Of a DNA stretch of 32,351 nucleotides, positions 16,143 to 25,476 are shown one piece after another. The translations under genes were made by a program, and so were the position numbers. How positions within the stretch are numbered: the stretch's first letter is position 1; each line of letters starts with the position of its first letter. Source of the stretch: Dechloromonas sp. (GTDB lineage Bacteria; Pseudomonadota; Gammaproteobacteria; Burkholderiales; Rhodocyclaceae); contig JAFLDQ010000019.1 of assembly GCA_017302355.1 (NCBI GenBank), positions 1 through 32,351 on the forward strand. Direction: 5' to 3'. The notes beneath the pieces are model-generated. The model saw only the letters and a list, made by a program, of their open reading frames with translations. It was not told the DNA's origin and did not search any database.

Positions 16143-17923
16143 TTGTTGAACCTCACGCGTACGTCGTAATCCGCTTCGTCGAGCGAGCGGGTATTGCGGA
16201 TGGCGCCATAGGGCGGCTGCCACGACATATTGACGATCAGGTCGTCCTGGTCGAAGAAGGCGCCGGTATCCTCGTCGTAGATCTGGACCGTGATCGGGCC
16301 GTTGATCGGCATCAGGGCGGGGAGAGGCAGGGCGAAGCTGCCCGACTGGCCGTCGTTGAGGCTCTTGACCGGCGTCTTCCGGCGCTTGTTGCCACTCTTG
16401 AGCAGGGCGTAGACCTCGTCGGCGCCGGTCCAGTCCTCGGTTTTTTTGACGTTGACATCGATCAGCGCCTGGCGGCCGGCCAGGGCTTGCTCCATGGCCC
16501 GCTTTTCCAGCGTCTTGGCGTTCTTGTCGACATCCTTGGCCGTGGTCAGCGTCTTGTCGACCGCGCCGAGGGAAACCAGCAGTTCGCCTGTGCCGCGTCC
16601 GGCGGCGGGTTCGCTGCTGGTTTCGGCGGCGCTGGTCGGCAGCGGCAGGTCGATTGTGTCGAGGGGCTTGCGGCTGGCCGGGTCGCGCACCGTCTTGCCG
16701 GCATTCCACTTCTTCGCGGCGTCGGTGAAGGCGCTGCTCGGCAGGCCCGGCGAAATCAGGCGGATGGCGGGCGGCGCCAGCGCGGCGTTGCCGGCGGCAT
16801 CGCATTTCCAGCCCCATTCGACCGAACCGAGATAGGTATTGGCCAGCGGGCCGGACAGGGCCAGCGCCGAAACCTCGAAGGTCTGCACCCATTCCTGCTT
16901 GGCGAATTCGATGCTCCGGTTCGGGGAGTCGGCCAGCGTGGCTTTCTTGACCTCGAAGCTGCCGTCCGGCTTCTTTTTCCGGAAGCCGTGTTCGCCAAAG
17001 GTGTCCTTGCCGTAACCGGCGCCGGCACCCACCGTTTCGGGAGCGGGAACCGCCTCGGTCAGGGTCTTGGGGATGGCGCCGGGCTTGGCGTCGGTGGCGT
17101 AGAGCGGGTTGGTGTTGGGCGCGCGCCGGGTGCCGGTGTCGGTCTGGTCGATCACACGGCCCGGGTCGCTGTCCTTCTTGCCGAGCGCCAACGCGCCCTT
17201 GTGCGGCGTCGGGAAACTGGTGGCGTCGATCGGCCCGCCGGCCTTGGTGGCGCGCAGCGTGCGCACGGTCTGCACGGTGCCGATCAGGTCGGCCTCGACC
17301 AGGTCGTTGGGCGTGAAGTGCAGGCGGATGCTGGCGCCGATGGTCTTGCCGACGGTGCCGCCCCGGCGCGGCGGCACGTTGGTCGGCGTATAGCGGTCGG
17401 TGTCGAATTCGCCGCCATTGGTCTTCACGGCGCAGGCCAGGCCGGGCTGGAAGCGGGACAGCAGCGGGCCGGGGCGACCGGCCAGATAGGCCAGCGCGGC
17501 GCTGTCGGCCTGCCGCTCGGCGGCTGGCGGCAGCGTTTTTGGCATTTTATCGGCGTCGACCGCAGGCATGGCGCCCTGTTGCACGACATGGGCCAGTTCA
17601 TGGACCAGCAGCCGGCGGCCGCCGACGGTGTCCGGCCGGAAGCGGTTGGCGGCGAAGCCGATCTCGTTGCCCAGGACGAAGGCGTCGGCGGCGAGACGGG
17701 TGGCCAGATGGCGGGCCGGCTGGTCGACGTGGATGCGGACGCGCGACAGGTCGTGGGCGAAAAAGGGCTCGAATTCCTGGCGCAGGGCGCCGGGCAGCGG
17801 CTGGCCGCCGGCCGGCAGGGCGGGGGCATGCTCGCGCGGCGCCGTCGCCGCCGGCTTTGCAGCCGACTTGGCCGCCTGAAGCCCGGGGTGGGTCGAGGCG
17901 ACGGGGCGGTCGAGCTGGCTCAT
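16139..17923 (-). CDS. eCIS-core (DUF4157) protein with C-terminal C2-like domain, candidate cargo or accessory protein
   Basis: 594 residues, ATGA overlap at both ends. The eCIS-core/DUF4157 domain spans about 40-145: Leu-Pro-Gly-Ala-Leu-Arg-Gln-Glu-Phe-Glu, His-Asp-Leu-Ser-Arg-Val-Arg-Ile-His-Val, an intact zincin-like His-Glu-Leu-Ala-His at 108-112 followed by Val-Val-Gln-Gln, and Ala-Glu-Arg-Gln-Ala-Asp at 135-140. The middle (150-485) is unassigned. Residues about 488-580 resemble a C2-like beta-sandwich: Asp-Glu-Val-Tyr-Ala-Leu-Leu-Lys-Ser-Gly, Lys-Thr-Pro-Val-Lys-Ser-Leu-Asn-Asp-Gly, then Val-Gln-Ile-Tyr-Asp-Glu-Asp and Phe-Asp-Gln-Asp-Asp-Leu-Ile. The acidic loop residues could bind calcium and a membrane (inference). 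DUF4157 proteins are known as frequent eCIS-associated effectors. No signal peptide is seen, as expected for cargo loaded in the cytoplasm. Confidence 0.78.
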   Translation of the reverse strand: MSQLDRPVASTHPGLQAAKSAAKPAATAPREHAPALPAGGQPLPGALRQEFEPFFAHDLSRVRIHVDQPARHLATRLAADAFVLGNEIGFAANRFRPDTVGGRRLLVHELAHVVQQGAMPAVDADKMPKTLPPAAERQADSAALAYLAGRPGPLLSRFQPGLACAVKTNGGEFDTDRYTPTNVPPRRGGTVGKTIGASIRLHFTPNDLVEADLIGTVQTVRTLRATKAGGPIDATSFPTPHKGALALGKKDSDPGRVIDQTDTGTRRAPNTNPLYATDAKPGAIPKTLTEAVPAPETVGAGAGYGKDTFGEHGFRKKKPDGSFEVKKATLADSPNRSIEFAKQEWVQTFEVSALALSGPLANTYLGSVEWGWKCDAAGNAALAPPAIRLISPGLPSSAFTDAAKKWNAGKTVRDPASRKPLDTIDLPLPTSAAETSSEPAAGRGTGELLVSLGAVDKTLTTAKDVDKNAKTLEKRAMEQALAGRQALIDVNVKKTEDWTGADEVYALLKSGNKRRKTPVKSLNDGQSGSFALPLPALMPINGPITVQIYDEDTGAFFDQDDLIVNMSWQPPYGAIRNTRSLDEADYDVRVRFNK

Positions 17924-19824
17924 TTGCTCAGCCCTCCATCGCGCACCGAGCTGTCCTGGTTGAGCACGGCGTCCGGCAGCGTGCCCTTGGCATCGCAATC
18001 CATGTAGTAGATGCCGTAGCCGGTGAGTGGCCGGCTGGCGTCGTAGGCTTCGTCGAGGCCGAAGTCGCGCACTTCCTTGAGGGCGTCGGCCTTGCTGGTG
18101 GCGGCCAGTTTCTTTGTCGCCGAGTTGGAAATGGCGTGGTAGTCCTTGCCGTTCTGGAGCAGGGCCATGGCGTGCGGGGCGCGGTCGGGATCGGTCGGCT
18201 TGACGGCCATGTAGCCGATCGGGGTGTAGCCGCTGGCGACCAGCAGGCGCACACCGTAGGTGGCGAGCACGTCGCAGTCAACCTTGAGCTGGCTGTTCTG
18301 CGGGCCGGCGGCGGTCAGCTTGGTGATATGCCCGCCCTTGTCCGGCTTGACGTCCTCCTTGGAGTCGGCCGGCACGTGCCAGGTGAAGGCCTCGGCGATC
18401 TGGGTGAACAGCGCCGCGGCCACTTCCGGCTTGCCGGGGTTCTGCTTGTTGACGGCCTGGCCGATTTTCTCTGTGTTCAGTTCCAGCCACGCCTTGAGCG
18501 TGCTGATGTCGCGGGCGGCGGGCGCCGTGAGCGGCGTACCGGCAGCAGCGCAGAGGGCGATCACGTCGTCGACGGTGATGCGCTGCTTGTTGCCGATGGC
18601 CCAGCCCAGCGTCGCGGCATCCGGGTGTAGGGTCTTGCCGCCGGCCTGGATGTTGGCGCCTTCGACGAAATAGGCCTGGCCGGAGACCTGCTTGAGCAGC
18701 GCGCTGCGCTTGTCGGCCAGCATCCAGGTGGTGAAGGCGGCCCGGCTGCCCGGGTGGAAGAACATCAGCTGCGCCAGCTTTTGCGGCAGGTCGCTCGCCG
18801 TGGCGTAGGTCTTGACGACGACCTTGAGCGCCGCGTTGACCTTGGCGCTGCCCAGGTCCTTGGCATACCCGCCCTGGTCGGTGGTCAGGCGGGAGAACAG
18901 GTCGTGGTCGGACAAATCCTTGGCATTGGCCGCCTGAAACTGGGCGATGGTCGTGACCTGGGCTTCGCTGACCTTGGCCGGTTGGCCGAGAACGGCCTGA
19001 TAGACGAACTTGCGCAGGTCGGGGTCGGTGATCTTGGGAGCCAGCGCCATCGCCTCGTTGATGAAACCGGCCGTGGCCAGGTCGGTCGCCAGCGACTGGG
19101 CCCGGCTTTCCTTTTGCTCCACCAGGGGGCCGCTCTGGTCGAGGATGCGGCCGGCCAGCTTGTCGATCTTCTGGAACTGGCGCTTCCAGGCTTCCTTGGC
19201 TTTCGGGTCTTTCGGCTCCGGCAGCAGCGTGAGCGCCTTGTCGTGGGTGATGTCGAAACCGTAGCCCTGCAGCGTTCGGGCATATTCCCTGTGCTTGGGG
19301 TCGAGCGTCTTGAGGTCGGCGGCCTTGGCCTGCAGTTCCTCGTCGATCTCTTCGTCCAGCGTCTTGTGATCGAGCGGCGTCCCGCCTTCGCCGGCCTGTT
19401 GTGTGACGTGGGCCAGTTCATGGGCGAGCAGCGCCCGGCCGCTCGGCGTTTCCGGCGCCCACTGGCCGGGCGCGAGGGCGATGCGGGGGCCGCAGGTGAC
19501 GGCGCGGCTGCCGATTCGTTGCACGGCATCGGCCGTTTCGCCGGCCGGGAAAATGCGAACCTGGGAAAAATCGTGGCCGAAACCTTGCTCGAACGGAGCG
19601 CGCAGGGTCGGCGGGAGGCTGTGCCCGCCCTGCTCCGGGAGTGGATTGCCGGCCGTTTGCCAGTTCGGCAGGCTGCGCGGCGCAGAGATGGCGCTGCCGA
19701 GCATGCCGTTGCCCAGTGCGTGGGCGGCACGCCGGTCGGCCTGGGTTTCGCGGCCATGCCGTTCCGGGGCCGGGCGAATGGGAAGATCGGCCATTCTGGA
19801 CAGTCCCTGACCGAATTGTTTCAT
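17920..19824 (-). CDS. eCIS-core (DUF4157) protein with putative Cys/His/Asn C-terminal domain, candidate effector
   Basis: 634 residues. The start at 19824 is chosen from an ATGA overlap with the small gene before it. The eCIS-core domain lies at about 68-150: Leu-Pro-Pro-Thr-Leu-Arg-Ala-Pro-Phe-Glu, Gly-His-Asp-Phe-Ser-Gln-Val-Arg-Ile, and an intact His-Glu-Leu-Ala-His at 135-139 followed by Val-Thr-Gln-Gln. A long helical middle follows (about 150-490). Residues 505-600 contain Val-Asp-Cys-517-Asp-Val-Leu-Ala, then Pro-His-551-Ala-Met-Ala-Leu-Leu and Tyr-His-Ala-Ile-Ser-Asn-567. This Cys...His...Asn order and spacing could be a papain- or transglutaminase-like active site. It was judged by eye only, so an enzymatic effector role is a hypothesis. 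The tandem arrangement with a second DUF4157 gene suggests alternative cargo or cooperating factors. Confidence 0.78.
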   Translation of the reverse strand: MKQFGQGLSRMADLPIRPAPERHGRETQADRRAAHALGNGMLGSAISAPRSLPNWQTAGNPLPEQGGHSLPPTLRAPFEQGFGHDFSQVRIFPAGETADAVQRIGSRAVTCGPRIALAPGQWAPETPSGRALLAHELAHVTQQAGEGGTPLDHKTLDEEIDEELQAKAADLKTLDPKHREYARTLQGYGFDITHDKALTLLPEPKDPKAKEAWKRQFQKIDKLAGRILDQSGPLVEQKESRAQSLATDLATAGFINEAMALAPKITDPDLRKFVYQAVLGQPAKVSEAQVTTIAQFQAANAKDLSDHDLFSRLTTDQGGYAKDLGSAKVNAALKVVVKTYATASDLPQKLAQLMFFHPGSRAAFTTWMLADKRSALLKQVSGQAYFVEGANIQAGGKTLHPDAATLGWAIGNKQRITVDDVIALCAAAGTPLTAPAARDISTLKAWLELNTEKIGQAVNKQNPGKPEVAAALFTQIAEAFTWHVPADSKEDVKPDKGGHITKLTAAGPQNSQLKVDCDVLATYGVRLLVASGYTPIGYMAVKPTDPDRAPHAMALLQNGKDYHAISNSATKKLAATSKADALKEVRDFGLDEAYDASRPLTGYGIYYMDCDAKGTLPDAVLNQDSSVRDGGLSK

Positions 19825-20065
19825 GTCCGGCCACCGCCTTTCCGGCCGGGGAGCATGGCGGCAACGGCATTTCGCGCAACCGTCCGGGGTTGCAGGTCGG
19901 CTGTGCTGACGCGCCGGGTCTCGCTGCTGGCGAGGCGCGGCAGCGATGGTTGGCCAGCCATGCCGCTGGCGGCGAGTTCCCGTTCCAGTGCCGCGACAAA
20001 GGCGCGCCGCTCGGCCGGGGTATATCCCGGCAGGCTCAGATGCTCGATATGGAGATGAATCCTTT

Positions 20066-20069
<4 letters not shown>
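19821..20069 (-). CDS. Small conserved-looking protein of unknown function between the ATPase and the eCIS-core genes
   Basis: 82 residues with ATGA overlaps at both ends (ATPase upstream, eCIS-core gene downstream), which fixes both start and reading frame. The N-terminus reads Met-Lys-Arg-Ile-His-Leu-His-Ile-Glu-His-Leu-Ser-Leu. After a Gly-Tyr it has a charged helix (about 17-34, Glu-Arg-Arg-Ala-Phe-Val-Ala-Ala-Leu-Glu-Arg-Glu-Leu) and a basic, Gly-rich C-terminus. No signal peptide or transmembrane segment is present. Small genes with a similar beta-strand-then-helix start are often found beside Pvc15-like ATPases in eCIS loci, from my recollection of such clusters, but the function is not known. 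It could be an assembly chaperone or an adaptor for the following eCIS-core protein. Confidence 0.65.
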
Positions 20070-22035
<1,966 letters not shown>

Positions 22036-22039
<4 letters not shown>

Positions 22040-23328
22040 GGCAGGGTGATGCGGCGGTCGAGGTAGGCGACGGGCGTCGCCATGCGATCGATGATCGGGC
22101 TTTCAAAGCCATCGACGCGCAGGCGGGCCAGATGGGTGCTACCGGCGGGCGGGGCGTCGGCGATCAGGAAGGTCAGCCGGCTGGCGGTTGCGGTGAGCGG
22201 CTCGGCGGTGATTTCGCGTTCGCCGAGGATCAATGCGGCGGTCTGGCCGGGGCGCACGGGTGGCTCGACGTCGAGGACCAGCGTGACGGTGCCGGCGTTG
22301 CGGGTGGCGCTGAAAGGCGGCAGCACGGGCTGCGGGGCGAGGGCCAGCGGTAACTGGTTGGTGCGGTGGGCGCGGCTTTCGTCGGGCCGCTGCACGGCGA
22401 CATCGATGCGGTAGAGGCCGGCCGGCAGGTCGTTCGGGACGGTGAGACCTAGTTTGTTAGGGCCGCCGCTCGTGGCGGGAACGCTGCGGCTGATCTGGAG
22501 GCTGGCCAGGCTGAGGATGACCTGACGGTCGACGCCGTCGAGATGGCGCCCTTCGAGCGTGACTGTGCCGCCGGGGACGGCAACGGGCTGGCGGCCGGCC
22601 GGAACGACGGCTTCGAGCGTCGGCAACGGCGGTATCAGGCCGCTGAAGGCGAGGACGCCGCGGTCGCGCCGCGAGACGGGATCGGTTTCGCCGCGGCTGA
22701 GCACGGGCAGCGGGCTGCGGGCCGGCTTGCGGGACTCGATCAGGACGACCGAGACCTGGAAGGCGGCCGTCGGCCGGTAGCGGGCCTGGAGAGCCGACCA
22801 CAGGCGGGACATTTCTTCCGTGCCCAGGGCCGCAGGGGTGACCTTGAGAAGTTCGACCTGTTCGGCGAGGTCGGCGCCACGCAGACTTTGGTAGATCGTG
22901 GGCAGGATGGCGCCGTCGATGACCGCCGGCGTGAGAGCTCGGCGAATCGCATCGCGCGGCAGGACCGGCGTTTCGTGCAGCAGCTGCAGGGCGTAGCCGA
23001 GCAGGACCTCGGCCTGCAGGTCGGCCCGGCCGTAGGCCGTCAGCAGGTAGTGCAGGTCGAGGGCGAGGGGCGGGTTGCTGACGCGGTTGCCGCCGGCGTC
23101 GCGAGAGGGCAGGGCGGCATTGCGCCAGGCGACATTTGGCGTGACCTGATGCAGGAAGAGATTGAGTTGCGGCGAATCGTTGTTGTCGAGGGAGACCGTA
23201 TCCGGCGCCATGCTGGTGACGGTGACGCCGGCGCCGAGGATGTCGGTAATCGCCTCATCGATCATCCCGGAGTCGAGCAGATCCTTGATGACGGCCGTGA
23301 CACCGGCAATGGCCAGGGCGTTGCTCAT
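22036..23328 (-). CDS. DUF4255/Pvc16-like tail terminator with C-terminal Ig-like domains
   Basis: 430 residues. The N-terminal 190 residues are the DUF4255 (Pvc16_N) domain: Met-Ser-Asn-Ala-Leu-Ala-Ile-Ala-Gly-Val-Thr-Ala-Val-Ile-Lys-Asp-Leu-Leu, then Leu-Asn-Leu-Phe-Leu-His-Gln-Val-Thr-Pro-Asn and Leu-Asp-Leu-His-Tyr-Leu-Leu-Thr-Ala-Tyr-Gly. These are diagnostic. Residues about 240-430 form one or two beta-sandwich (TIG/Ig-like) domains, including a Gly-Gly-Thr-Val-Thr-Leu-Glu-Gly-Arg-His-Leu motif. In Afp/PVC this protein caps the distal end of tube and sheath (gp15-like). The C-terminal extension goes beyond a minimal cap and would face outward on the particle (inference). ATGA overlaps tie it to its neighbours. 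Confidence 0.9.
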
Positions 23329-24128
23329 GGGCGGCCTCCATTGCGGCGGGCCAGGTAGTCGGACAGTGACAGCGGCGCCGGGCCGCGCGGACGCGCCGGC
23401 TGGGCGGCGGGCGCCGGGCGGCTGGGCGGGCTGACTTCGAGGCGGCCGATGGTGATGCGCACTTCGGGGGCGCTGTCGGTTTCCGGCGCGGCAGCCTGGC
23501 GCTCCCGGCCGGCGGGCGGGCGGGTCGGGATGATCGCAATCGGGCGCTGGACGGGCTGGTGCGTGACGATAGCGGTCGGTGGCGGAGGGGGGGGCGGCGA
23601 TTTGTCCGGAGTGCGCGGGTGCTCGCCGAGCAGTCGGGCGATGAGCTTGTCGAGGTCGGCAACGCCCGGCTGTCGGCTTTCGGCGGGGCGGACGGCGGCC
23701 GGCGCCGGTTCGGGGCGTGGCGGAACGGGTAGCTGTTCCACCGTCGCGGGGCCGGCGACGGCTGGGCGGGCGGTGGACGGGGCAGACAGGTCGGGAGCGA
23801 TGGCGGGCGGCACGCCTTCGGGCTGGGCCATGCGGGGCGGCTGGCTGGCGGCTGGTGTCGGCGTGTCCGCTGCGCGGCGGGAGGCAGGAGCGGTCTTTCC
23901 GACGACGGGCGCCGGCAGGGCAGGGTCAGCCGCCGGTTCGCCGCGCCGGGCGGTCGTCGGCGCCAAGCCCGAGGGTTCGATGGCGGCGATTGGAGGGCTT
24001 TCGTGGCTCGCCGTCCCGGTCATGGGCAAGTCGGCCGCCGACGGGGCGTAGGGGAGCGCGGCGCGCGGCCTGATTTGCGGGGCGAGGCCCAGGCTGCGGC
24101 TGGCAAGCTGATGGAGGAAGCCGCCCAT
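23325..24128 (-). CDS. Proline-rich linker-like protein of unknown function, eCIS-associated
   Basis: 267 residues, about one fifth proline, with long low-complexity Ala/Pro segments and a seven-proline run near residue 183. The N-terminal 15 residues (Met-Gly-Gly-Phe-Leu-His-Gln-Leu-Ala) look amphipathic. The C-terminal 55 residues appear ordered: Val-Arg-Ile-Thr-Ile-Gly-Arg-Leu-Glu-Val, then Leu-Ser-Leu-Ser-Asp-Tyr-Leu-Ala-Arg-Arg. Similar 'Ile-Gly-Arg-x-Glu-Val ... Leu-x-Asp-Tyr-Leu' endings occur in short proteins of other eCIS-like loci as I remember them. Two folded ends joined by a disordered proline tether would suit a scaffold or anchor. The gene starts seven bases after the cysteine-pair protein and overlaps the terminator gene by ATGA, so it belongs to the array despite its biased composition. 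Confidence 0.7.
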   Translation of the reverse strand: MGGFLHQLASRSLGLAPQIRPRAALPYAPSAADLPMTGTASHESPPIAAIEPSGLAPTTARRGEPAADPALPAPVVGKTAPASRRAADTPTPAASQPPRMAQPEGVPPAIAPDLSAPSTARPAVAGPATVEQLPVPPRPEPAPAAVRPAESRQPGVADLDKLIARLLGEHPRTPDKSPPPPPPPTAIVTHQPVQRPIAIIPTRPPAGRERQAAAPETDSAPEVRITIGRLEVSPPSRPAPAAQPARPRGPAPLSLSDYLARRNGGRP

Positions 24129-24135
24129 GTTCGTC

Positions 24136-24879
24136 TCAGCCGATCATGTTCAGGTAGGCCGCCCGGCGGGCCGGGCTGAGGGCCAGAATCTCGGACTCGC
24201 GCCAGCCGTAGGCGCCGGCCAGCCGATGGACGGATTCGAGCAACTGCCGGGCGCGGCTGCCCAGCTCGTCCCAGAAACAGCTGCCGATGTCGAGCGCCGC
24301 TTCCCAAGCGTGGCCGCAATCGGCGCAACGCATGCCGAGACGGATGTTGGCGGCGGGGTCCAGCGCTTCCATGCGCGATTCGAGTTCGTCGACGAGCGCC
24401 GGCGGGCACTTCGGATTTTGCTTGGTTTCCGGGTCGACCGCAGCAACGCTGCCTGAACCGCTTTCTGCCAGACGGCAACGGCCGAGCAGCCAATCGACGG
24501 CCGTCTCCAGGTCCGGTGCGGCGAGGATGGCGGCCTGGTCGCGACTGCTCGGCAGCCGCCATTGCCGGCCGTCGAGCGCGATGCGCGCGGCGCTGTCGGG
24601 CGACTGCAGTTCGTCGAGCAGCGTCTGGCCATCGAGGCCGAACTCCAGCAACGCGCCGCAGGCCGGGCACGACGCGTAGCCGTCCAGCGCGCTGCCGAAC
24701 ATGGCGTTGCGCAGGGCGAGCAGATTGGCTTCGCGCCAGCCCACCGGCCGGTCGGCCATTGCCTCGGGCGCTTCTTCCGGCATGGCCAGGGCCAGGGCCA
24801 GCAGCGCGCGGTCAATGGGATGGAGTGTCTGTCCGGCGTCCCACAGGGCGAGCACTTGGGCGGAACTCAACGGGCGCAT
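24136..24879 (-). CDS. Cysteine-pair (zinc-ribbon-like) protein, possibly T4 gp26-like baseplate chaperone
   Basis: 247 residues. A central motif Trp-Arg-Glu-Ala-Asn-Leu-Leu-Ala-Leu-Arg-Asn-Ala-Met-Phe-Gly leads into Cys-71-Pro-Ala-Cys-74. A second pair, Cys-185-Ala-Asp-Cys-188-Gly-His, lies near the C-terminus, followed by Cys-201. The two CxxC pairs could be one split zinc site or two half sites. Proteins with this layout follow the tube gene in many phage-tail-like clusters and are sometimes annotated as T4-type baseplate proteins or hub assembly chaperones. That assignment is tentative. No ribosome site is obvious upstream, and the 42-base gap after the tube gene is the widest early in the array after the sheath and tube, fitting lower expression of downstream genes. 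Confidence 0.7.
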   Translation of the reverse strand: MRPLSSAQVLALWDAGQTLHPIDRALLALALAMPEEAPEAMADRPVGWREANLLALRNAMFGSALDGYASCPACGALLEFGLDGQTLLDELQSPDSAARIALDGRQWRLPSSRDQAAILAAPDLETAVDWLLGRCRLAESGSGSVAAVDPETKQNPKCPPALVDELESRMEALDPAANIRLGMRCADCGHAWEAALDIGSCFWDELGSRARQLLESVHRLAGAYGWRESEILALSPARRAAYLNMIG

Positions 24880-24921
24880 GGCGAGGTTCGATTGTTTTCG
24901 TTAGCTCGAATCCAGGCGCGA

Positions 24922-25446
24922 TCAACCCGGCTCGACAAAGCTCGGCTCCGTCGGCTCGGCAACTTCGTAGTCGCGTTCCCAGCCTTCGTTTTCGAGCTTG
25001 ATGTGCTGAATCGCCACGGCGTTGGCATTGGCGTCGAGATCGGGCAGTGCCTGGTATTCCGACACCCAGCAGCGGAAAACCTTGTAGGCCAGCGCCAGTT
25101 GCCCGGCCTCGTTATAGACCTCGATGATCAGGTCCTTGCGGAAGTTCTTGAGAGAAACCTCGCTGCCCAGGCCGGAGCCGAGATTCCAGACCTTGTTGGC
25201 CCATTGCTCGAAATTGGTGTCGTGGGTGACGCCGCGCTCCAGCGTGATCGCCTCGAACTTGCTGCGACCGGGCGACTTGCGGCCGGTGGACGGGTCACCG
25301 CCCTCGCGGTGCTCGACGACTTCGGTCGTCCGCTTGAGCGACGACACCTTGCTGATCCCGGCGACGTAGCGGCCATCCCATTTGACGCGAAACTTGAAAT
25401 TCTTGTACGGATCGAAGCGCTGGGCATTGACGGTGAATTGGGCCAT
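24922..25446 (-). CDS. Injection tube protein (gp19/Hcp-like, Afp1/Afp5-like)
   Basis: 174 residues. Diagnostic features are Asp-Pro-Tyr-Lys-Asn-Phe-Lys-Phe-Arg-Val-Lys-Trp-Asp-Gly-Arg-Tyr-Val-Ala-Gly near 12-30, Val-Ser-Ser-Leu-Lys-Arg-Thr-Thr-Glu-Val-Val-Glu-His-Arg-Glu-Gly-Gly-Asp, Ile-Thr-Leu-Glu-Arg-Gly-Val-Thr-His-Asp, and Phe-Arg-Cys-Trp-Val-Ser-Glu-Tyr-Gln-Ala-Leu. This is the standard T4-like tail tube family that stacks as hexamers to form the inner tube. AGGAGGAGA seven bases upstream gives it one of the strongest ribosome sites in the array, as suits a major structural subunit. Only one tube gene is present, whereas Afp and PVC have two. Confidence 0.93.
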   Translation of the reverse strand: MAQFTVNAQRFDPYKNFKFRVKWDGRYVAGISKVSSLKRTTEVVEHREGGDPSTGRKSPGRSKFEAITLERGVTHDTNFEQWANKVWNLGSGLGSEVSLKNFRKDLIIEVYNEAGQLALAYKVFRCWVSEYQALPDLDANANAVAIQHIKLENEGWERDYEVAEPTEPSFVEPG

Positions 25447-25453
25447 TTTTCAA

Positions 25454-25462
25454 TCTCCTCCT
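25454..25462 (-). promoter_or_regulatory. Ribosome binding site of the tube gene
   Basis: AGGAGGAGA on the minus strand, seven bases before the ATG at 25446. A near-perfect site in front of a high-copy structural gene. Confidence 0.75.
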
Positions 25463-25476
25463 GATTCGGTTCGGGC

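Noticed and set aside
23575..23605. G-rich run in the proline-rich gene considered as a repeat or frameshift hotspot
   Set aside because: It simply encodes a proline run; the frame stays open and joins the terminator gene by ATGA.
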